The notes under the pieces: model-generated
Told to the model about the DNA's origin: nothing
Databases searched by the model: none
Seen by the model: only the letters and a program-made list of their open reading frames with translations
Made by a program: the position numbers and the translations under genes
Assembly: GCA_029216955.1 (NCBI GenBank)
Contig: JANAVB010002199.1
Coordinates: 17,421,561 to 17,485,560 of the forward strand
From: Iris pallida
Lineage: Eukaryota > Streptophyta > Magnoliopsida > Asparagales > Iridaceae
DNA length: 64,000 nucleotides
Direction of reading: 5' to 3'
Shown: piece after piece, positions 57,115-64,000 of the stretch
Layout: every line of letters starts with the position of its first letter
Position numbering within the stretch: position 1 is the first letter of the stretch

Positions 57115-58818
57115 TATAGTATCCCGCTCCTAGCGGTTCACTATGTAAGGCTTGTGGCTTGGCTAACTCGGTCGGAGCCGAGTATTGGGGAAACTTACCG
57201 TCGGCATCGAATCGATCACAGACAAGTGCATAAGAACCTTTCCAACTAATGGATTGGTTTCTCTTGAAATGCGTCCAAGAGTTTTCTCTGGATGTTTTGC
57301 TGCTGGTTTTGTTGCTTGGTTTTGATGGATGCTTTTCTGAATTATTTTCGATGATTTGATTCCTGCCCATTTTCATCGATTTGTATAGCATTCATTCTTG
57401 AGAATTCTGAGAGAAGAGAACACTACGTACGAGATGGATTATTAACCAAACTTTTGGTGCCAATGCAGACTGACGCGTGACGGAAGGCTAAGCGTGCAAT
57501 TGTTCCTCTCTCTCTCGACGATTCTCTAATTTGGTGAGTGTGGATCTCTGTGGTGGTGTTGTCCCTCTCGCTATTCCTTCATGCCAACTAAATAATTGTC
57601 TTGCAACATCCGTTGATCGATATCAAGATGCTAATGCCACAAGTCAATACTACTAAGATGCTAGAGATCGAACATTGAAATGAATTGATTACACTGCAAT
57701 AAACTGAACATTGAACTGAAATGAATTGATGCCTAGAATGATGGTTATGAAATGCTAAGAATGATCATGTTTCCTATTACTTCAAATATTCTATGCACAG
57801 TGTATATCGAGTCGGACACACATTCGCCTGACCATGGACAACTTGTATACAAGAATTGAGCAATAATTTCCTCGAACGGTACAAGGGCGCCGGTACCGAT
57901 TCGGCCTAGGAGGAAACAATGAAGTGCTTTGGGGAACATGAGTAATGCGAGGCATCATAGAGGCTAGCTCCCTACTGTGCTGTCATCTCATTATCTTGAA
58001 GTCCCAAATGCAAATGAATGAATAAAAAGAGTCCATATGGTTTAACAACACCAGTGGTCACATCGTAGGAATGTATGCTAATCAATGTCTTATGCAGGGG
58101 CGGTAAGTATATTATTATTATCCTGTATCTTATGCAGGAAAGCTGGATTCGGCCAATGGTAAAGTAAACATGGTTTTATGAACTACCATGTCATTTGAAT
58201 TGTGATTTACTCTAAATGTTGCCTGTCTCTAATAAGTTCATATCTTTAAAATGCTTGTCATTAATAAAATATTGGTTTAGCTGAGTGGGCCAACGGGGCT
58301 CACCAGCGCATTGTTATAATGTGCTGACCCCTCCTCCACAGGTACTGGAGAAGGCTCGGGCGCACATCGCAACTAAAGCTTTCTGAACTGCTGTTTCCTT
58401 TCAAGTTATTTTCCCTAAAGATGCACAAAGTATTGCGGAGATTTCAAAGATAATTGCTTATATTTTAAAGTACTAAAGGGGAATGATGTATGGAACAGGA
58501 AATTATTTCATGGCAGCCTATCAGTTGTACTTCTTTTCATGAATCAATGTAGCCGAAAAGGCATTTCAAATATTATCGAGAAAAGTTGTATTCTGACTAC
58601 AATCATCAATAAAATGAATATTTTTCTTCCTATTCCGCTTACTCAATGTTTTCGCAACTGTGGCTTATTTTTCAAATGTGATAAAATGATATAAATGTGC
58701 ATGTTCTAGCCTTGTACAAGTACAACTCCAGACTTGTACGACATCACGCCTTAGCGAGGACGATCGATTCGGCGTGAATCAAAGCAAAGCGAGCGATTCC
58801 CCGAATCGGGGCGTGACA
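57115..58818 (+). repeat. 3' LTR of the chromovirus (1704 bp)
   Basis: TATAGTATCCCG ... GGGGCGTGACA. Preceded by TTTCGAGGACGAAACTTTTT at 57080. Confidence 0.93.
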
Positions 58819-60291
58819 CCGCACGAGTTCGATTATCCACGGTGGTTCATGAATCACTATACAACGCTCCCGCAGAATAATCATTCTCATCGGGACGTAA
58901 CTCTTGCTTGAGTCAAGACTGATTCATTTTCGATACGCGGATTGGACCTACTCAATCCTCAAGTTCAATCATCAAGCATACCGAGTCATTCTCAAGTCCA
59001 CCTTCGCATCAAACCACAAGTCGAAGCGTACAAATTGCCACGCCATGCAAGTTCAATCACCCCCGCTGTATGAATCACCATACCAGTGCTCATGCGGAGT
59101 GACTGCCCTAAGCGGCGTGACGCATGTACTAGGCTGGAGTTGCGCTCGCATAAGACAAGAACGTCAACGTTGTGGTTATCGACGAAATAATCCAAACATT
59201 TTATTTTCATCCGAGTCAAGATCTCAATTAGATAGTCCGACCGCCATTCATTCAATCAGAAAATCCTCGAGTCATATCTATCATTTCCTCGACACGTTTC
59301 AATATCCCGAGTATAGCATCCATCGGAACAATGATCAAGTTCGATTGCTATTTCTCAATCTAGTTTCATGATCGTTGACCAAAACTCAAGTCACATTTTA
59401 TTTGATTCAATCTAAAATCGTATGTGTGATTTACTAGATTTCTTCGATCAAGACATTCACTTTTATTCATCGTTCTGAATCATTTTCTAACTCTCGTTGC
59501 CCATTCACATGTTGTCCGAACGACATCTCGTTCGGGACATACGAAGTCACGACCAACTAAGCGTGACGCGTTCTAAGGCTTTGCGCGATCGCATCGTCTC
59601 GCCGACATACTCGCCGTTACTTGTAATCCTCAATTTTGCTAGAATGATTTCCAAGAAAATCCATACACCACTCAAGATTCCAGCCATCCGATCTAGTCCT
59701 CAATCATGTTCGTGTCACTCGCTAAGACATCTTTCAGATTCGTTCGACGAATCTCTAGCGTAATCGCTCACGTCGTCTCGACGTACTAAGTCGTTCGCAC
59801 TATTTCCTCAAAATCCAAGTCAATCTTCCGTGTACGCCTAAGCGTTAACTCGATAGCTTTCCTATCGATAGACACTCTAAGTGTAGCTTCGTTCCGACCG
59901 AGCGGTACTTGATATCGCTCACGACTCGATTGCACCATAAAGTCGAGGTGCGCGACACGCGGCACAACTTAGCCGAAAGGCCGTGTGCATAGCCATCCCG
60001 TGCGGACTATATTCCGAGTTTACACGCTCAATTGCTAGGTCGATTGCAGGACTAGTTAGGCACGCACGCGACATGTTATCTTCAGCACGTATTTTCTATC
60101 AAGATAAGTTTGACATCGTTCGGCACAAAGGCCAACCGATGCGTTCGATTGAACGCTTGTATGAGCTTTTAAAAATATTTAGACTTATTGTATGGACATG
60201 TCGAAGGACATTTGAGAGAGAGCGCACACTTATTTTCCAACGACGAGCTTTCAAAACTGAGAAATTCGACGTGAAGTCCAAGGACATAAAG
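58819..60291 (-). other. Interior of the non-autonomous element, right part
   Basis: About 1.5 kb without coding domains. Short frames lack any recognisable motif. Confidence 0.6.
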
Positions 60292-60307
60292 CCGTGCTCT
60301 GATACCA
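60292..60307 (-). other. Primer-binding site (initiator Met tRNA type)
   Basis: Minus strand TGGTATCAGAGCACGG, three bases inside the LTR end. It sets the orientation of the non-autonomous element. Confidence 0.85.
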
Positions 60308-60310
60308 TTA

Positions 60311-62821
60311 TGTCACGCCCCGCTCTCATAGGAGCGATCGTCCTCGCTAAGGCGTGATGCCGCACGAGCCTAGATTGAGCTCGTATAAGACAGTTTCATA
60401 ACGGCCGATTACATCGGCTGCGACGGGGTCGTCGCACAGAAGTCCCAAGCAGAATCATTGAAACATGCAACAGAAATTTAAAGGCAAACACAAGTTATTC
60501 AAAAGAACTCTTTATTGATATTGAATACAAGATTACATTTGTGGGCGCAAGGCCAAATTACAATTCTCTCGTGCTCACTTTTCTCTCATTTTACAATTCA
60601 CTCTGCTCTCTCTCATCTCTCGATACAATACTTGAATCCAGCGAAAGCTTCAGAAGGCGATGTCCATACATTATGTCCCGTATAAGTTTTGACTTCACGC
60701 GGCCGCACGCTTCGAATCGCCAAGGAACTCCGTGCCTCGACGCCTCCAAGCGAGCTCCACGCTACGAGCTTCTACCTGTTCCTGCACATAAAATACTGTG
60801 TGGGTGTCAGTACTCAACTGTACTGGTGGAGTGAGCTCCTCGCCCACCCATACAAAAATGACACGTTCATTTACTTTGTGCAGCTTACAAGTTCCTTTAC
60901 GATTGTCTTTCTAATCTTGCCTTATGATCCATTTTAGAACAAGACGTCTCGGCCTATACTTAACAATGCAACGACAAGGTCGTGCAACGATGGGGTCGTG
61001 CAATACCAACGTGCATTCAACTTATTCGAGATAGCGCTTCGCCGAGGAGCAACTCATGCGAACTCGGCCGTGCCAAGACTTATCCGTGCTTCAAGATAAG
61101 GTCGTGACTAACGACTCCCTGACTTAGCCAACTTTTATATTACGGTCCTTTCGCCTTAAAGCGATGGCACTTGACTTAACTTTTGCAAACTTAGGCCAAC
61201 AATGTCGATACGCGAAAGCCTTGCTTAGTGCCGAAGCACGTGTCTTGCTGACATAAGCTATAGCTCATTCCTTTCGTGCTGATACAAGGCTGGCACTAAC
61301 GGGATTACATCTTGCTGACTTGATACATGTCGTGCTAGACTGTCTCATGTTTCGACCGACGCCGTGCTAGTACTTAACGCTATCCAAAGGCAAACACGCG
61401 GATTGCCGCTTTTGTCGACACAACTATATGAGTGGTCACTAGCAATGTCAAGCTATCTTGGACTGGCTCGGGGATATCGGACCGTCCCTCCGCGAGTAGC
61501 AAGCCCTGGAGGCGTCGAATCTCCCATGCGGTTATCCAGCATCCTACCTTGAGCCGCAATGCGCTTCCCCCGGGACGACATGATCCCGGTGCCCCGACGA
61601 TCATTCGAGAAGACTACACCTTGTCGACAAGTTGTCCAATATGACCATGTAAGTCTCAACTCGATCTATCCAGTCCTTCCTTAACATGACCATGCTTTCC
61701 TTCTATCTGTCGAGTCTCCCAAGCCGCGGGACCGATCTCGTGTGTTTCCTTTCAAGACATAGTGAGACTCCCAAGCCGCGGGACCGATCTCGTGTACGGA
61801 ACTTATCAAGACTAAGCGAGACTCCCAAGCCACGGGACCGATCTCGTGTGTGGGACTTATCAAGACTAAGCGAGACTCCCAAGTAGCGGGACCGATCTCG
61901 GCGACAACCAGTCGCGTGGACTTCCTTTGTTCGTGGCAAGTTTTTCACTAAACCGACCGTAGCTCGTGCCTTAGACAGACCTGGTTCTCTAGGCGATGCT
62001 AACGCTCAAGTCATATACTTTATACGATGAGCTTTGTTCTCAAGGGACAACGCGACTTGACAACCGTTGATAGAGCAGGACAGTGCTAGAAATGGCTTTG
62101 ATAGCCCAATACAACTCTTGTCTAACTTATTCGGGCAACGACTCGACGAGCAAAGACTACGCCGAGCTTCGTATCGAGGGAATGTGCCATGCACGGGGTC
62201 GACTTGAACAACCAAGTTCGTGCCTAGACTTAAGCCAACAGCCGTGTAAAACGACTTAACTTGCGGGACGTGCGAAGGCTATGCCAAGCCTTGGACGACG
62301 GGACCGTGGTTGCATTTTCAAGCATTCACGCGGCGACGACTATGACTTAGGTCAATACAAGCGTTGGGGCAAAACAACGGGACCGTGCATGCTTTTCAAG
62401 CATTCAAGCGGGCGACGCCTATGACTTAGGCTTATTCGAGTGTCGGGGTAACTTAGCAACTCAAGCCAACTTCCTTCTTCCAAGCCACGGGAACGAACGA
62501 TCGAGTGTCATTTGAAAGTACGCTGAACACACTTCTAAGACGACCGTAGGACCTTTTTCAAGTTCTAAGACATTCTGACGGGTCGGGATTATTCCCTTAG
62601 CTATGTGCGTTCGCAGCTTTTATGTTTATCCTACTTGTGCAAGTTGAAAACATGCGAATTATTAAGGGAAGGCTAAGATGAGGCAAGTTCACCGAAACTA
62701 CCCCACCTGTGTGAGGAGTCGCCTCGAACGAGCGAGCCTTCGAGCAGACGTTACAAGGCTAAGTCCGAACGCTGTCGGCGTTTCGATTCCTCCGATTGAC
62801 TTTGCGGGACGGGACACTACA
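60311..62821 (-). repeat. 5' LTR of the non-autonomous element (2511 bp)
   Basis: Matches 47305-49804. As transcribed it starts TGTAGTGTCCCGTCCCGC and ends GGGGCGTGACA. Confidence 0.93.
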
Positions 62822-62826
62822 GTCGT

Positions 62827-62960
62827 CCTAGCGACGTTTTCTCATTTAGCGACACATTTTTTTCCGTCGTTTTCAAAACGTCGCTAAATTCACTTAGCGA
62901 CGTTTTTGTCGAGTTTAGCGACGTATTGTAACGTCGCTAATCTGACAAATTTTTGTAGTG
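62827..62960. repeat. Second CACTA-type right end
   Basis: Subterminal GCGACGTT repeats end in GACAAATTTTTGTAGTG, inverse of CACTACAAAAATTTGTC. With 47045-47304 it forms a CACTA end split by the LTR element. It is followed by ACT, the same trinucleotide that precedes the left end at 25556, although the terminal sequence matches that end less well than 63952-63967 does. Confidence 0.65.
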
Positions 62961-62973
62961 ACTAGGCTAGAGG

Positions 62974-62975
<2 letters not shown>

Positions 62976-63024
<49 letters not shown>
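62976..63024. repeat. (TA)n microsatellite
   Basis: An uninterrupted TA run between the CACTA end and the LINE fragment. Confidence 0.95.
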
Positions 63025-63032
<8 letters not shown>

Positions 63033-63033
63033 G

Positions 63034-63385
63034 TGCACAGTCTCACGGTATAAAGCATTTGTTCTTCCAATGCACAGTCTCATGGAGAATCTGGATGACA
63101 CAAAGCCAGAAATTGCAGATCCCAAATGGACCCCTACGGAGTATTAAGGAAGCTATTGAAAACATTCATAAGCTTAGCAGAAAAGGCACTTTGTGGTTCA
63201 AGGAGGCAAAAATCAGATTAGCTTCGACGGTATGGCATATATGGAAAGAGAGAAACAGGCGAATATTTGAGAACAAGATTACGTCTGAGATTGACGTTAT
63301 GCACAACATAGATAATGATGTAAAAATGTTGATTGGATATTAAGTATTCTACCTGTATCTGTACTCTTTATTATTATCAATGAAA
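63034..63385 (+). pseudogene. 3' end of a LINE (zf-RVT region)
   Basis: A plus-strand frame reads KHLFFQCTVSWRIW before a long spacer and ASTVWHIWKERNRRIFENK, then a stop at 63341-63343. HLFF.C..S..IW and WHIWKERN are the hallmarks of the zinc-binding region (zf-RVT) that ends plant L1-type reverse transcriptases. Only the last ~100 residues are present, as expected from 5' truncation during target-primed insertion. The tail passes through TATTATTATCAATGAAATT into a (TA)n run. It is a dead fragment inside the CACTA right half. Confidence 0.8.
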
Positions 63386-63396
63386 TTACCTTCTTC

Positions 63397-63398
<2 letters not shown>

Positions 63399-63476
<78 letters not shown>
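63399..63476. repeat. (TA)n microsatellite at the LINE tail
   Basis: About 39 TA units directly after the LINE 3' end; may derive from the LINE tail. Confidence 0.95.
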
Positions 63477-63479
<3 letters not shown>

Positions 63480-63480
<1 letters not shown>

Positions 63481-63967
63481 TTTTTTTCTACCACCCGCAC
63501 CCCTCCTGCCCCTCCCCCCGAGCCACCCGTACCCCCAACCACCAACAACCAAAAAATAGAGATCGAGAGAGATCGAGAGAGGGGGGGGGGGGAGTCACGT
63601 ATCGGAGTGGGAGGAGAGTCGTCGGAGAGAGTGAGAGTCGCCGGAGAGAGTGAAAGCGCCGGAGAGAGTGAGAGCGCCGGAGGGGGGGGGAGAGAGTGAG
63701 AGAGTAAAATAGGAGGAAATGAATCGTTGGGGGAAATTTAATTAGAATTTAGTGACGTTCATCCTAACGTCGCTGAATTAGTCGCTATTAGCGACGTCAT
63801 AGCGACGTTTTCGCGACGACTTGCTCATGTAACTAATATACGTCGTTGTCACGTCGCTATTTTCGTCGCTAGTAGCGACTATTAGTGACGTTTCTATTAA
63901 ACGTCGCTAATGTGCATAATTTAGCGACGTTATACTAACGTCGCTAATGGAGCAGATTTTAGTAGTG
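63480..63967 (-). repeat. CACTA right terminal region
   Basis: Inverse of 25556-26060: GGTTGGGGGTACGGGTGG-complement, CGGAGAGAGTGAGAG-type units, a run of G at 63581, GCGACGTT repeats, and the terminus GCAGATTTTAGTAGTG. The flank ACGGAGC follows. Confidence 0.8.
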
Positions 63968-64000
63968 ACGGAGCATCGAGGGGATGCCTCGGACTCGAAA

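Larger units (their letters stand above)
50555..58818 (+). mobile_element. Decayed Tekay/Del-like chromovirus nested in the non-autonomous element
   Basis: LTRs 50555-52247 (3' edge damaged) and 57115-58818. Order Gag, PR, RT, RNaseH, IN, chromodomain marks a Gypsy chromovirus. The target duplication is CCGCG (50550-50554) against CCGCA (58819-58823), one mismatch. LTR 2 begins TATAGTATCCCG where LTR 1 begins TGTAGTGTCCCG, two G-to-A changes. Several stops and frameshifts interrupt the genes. Confidence 0.92.
47305..62821 (-). mobile_element. Non-autonomous LTR element (minus strand) with a nested chromovirus
   Basis: LTRs at 47305-49804 and 60311-62821 with a perfect duplication GTCGT (47300-47304, 62822-62826). 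The minus strand has LTR end GGGGCGTGACA, spacer TAA, then TGGTATCAGAGCACGG, the initiator-Met primer site (60292-60307). CTCGAGGACGAGAC stands before the other LTR. Its own interior, 49805-50554 plus 58819-60310 (about 2.2 kb), has no gag or pol. Its termini (TGTAGTGTCCCG...GGGGCGTGACA) match the chromovirus inserted in it, the probable source of enzymes. Confidence 0.92.
25556..63967. mobile_element. CACTA-like DNA transposon (about 8.4 kb before nested insertions)
   Basis: The left end is CACTACTAAAATCTGC. The right end (63952-63967) is its exact inverse, GCAGATTTTAGTAGTG. Both are followed inward by dense TAGCGACGTT-type subterminal repeats, then a (C)n/CTCTCACTCTC block, then GGTTGTTGGTGGTTGGGG-like sequence, so about 480 bp at each end is inverted. 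These are hallmarks of En/Spm elements. The flanking trinucleotides do not match (ACT left, ACG right), which leaves doubt that the two ends belong to one insertion. No transposase was found, so it would be non-autonomous. Subtracting 31931-46415 and 47305-62826 leaves about 8.4 kb. Confidence 0.6.

Noticed and set aside
1..64000. Functional tRNA or rRNA genes
   Set aside because: Only tRNA-like boxes in repeats (9660-9760, 25505-25553) were found; neither gives a complete cloverleaf by eye, and no rRNA-like sequence was seen.

Overview
This is repeat-dominated nuclear DNA from a flowering plant. Evidence: plant-type Copia and chromovirus (Tekay/Del-like) LTR retrotransposons, a CACTA-type DNA transposon, hAT- and Mutator-like elements, a B3 (plant-specific) domain fragment, long AT microsatellites and an AT-rich background. 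The species cannot be named from the sequence. I see no intact host gene, rRNA, tRNA gene or CRISPR array. All boundaries, TIRs, TSDs and reading frames were worked out by eye.

Layout. 1-899: 3' end of a plus-strand LTR element (purine tract, then an LTR). 900-976 and 8451-9530: copy A of a tandem duplication carrying a candidate small secreted-peptide gene on the minus strand. Copy A is split by a nearly intact Copia element (977-8450, minus strand, TSD TGGCC). Copy B (9535-10980) holds a 285-bp hAT-type MITE. 11256-24000: old Gypsy LTR remnants, interrupted by a decayed minus-strand Copia (11356-20154), a 3.2-kb solo LTR (14717-17886, TSD CTAGA) and a Mutator-like foldback element (20770-21740). 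24004-24222: a 2-oxoglutarate-dependent dioxygenase gene fragment. 24466-25555: a microsatellite, a GC-rich island and a tRNA-like (SINE-type) piece.

25556-63967: the two ends of a CACTA-like element with TAGCGACGTT subterminal repeats, about 8.4 kb once nested insertions are subtracted. Its interior carries six copies of a 300-400 bp unit, a 0.5-kb palindrome and a 1.3-kb palindrome whose arms are a B3-domain gene fragment. Into it inserted (i) a gag-only, long-LTR Gypsy element (31931-46410, TSD TCCGA), whose 5' LTR later received a 3.0-kb solo LTR (35710-38665, TSD ATATT), and (ii) a non-autonomous minus-strand LTR element (47305-62821, TSD GTCGT), whose interior received a decayed Tekay-like chromovirus (50555-58818).

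How the parts relate. Empty sites and target duplications give a relative order of insertion. The non-autonomous element at 47305-62821 shares LTR termini and the pre-LTR motif with the chromovirus family inside it, so that family is its likely source of enzymes. The most biologically interesting locus is the B3 hairpin at 29725-31022, a candidate small-RNA precursor or captured gene fragment inside the transposon.
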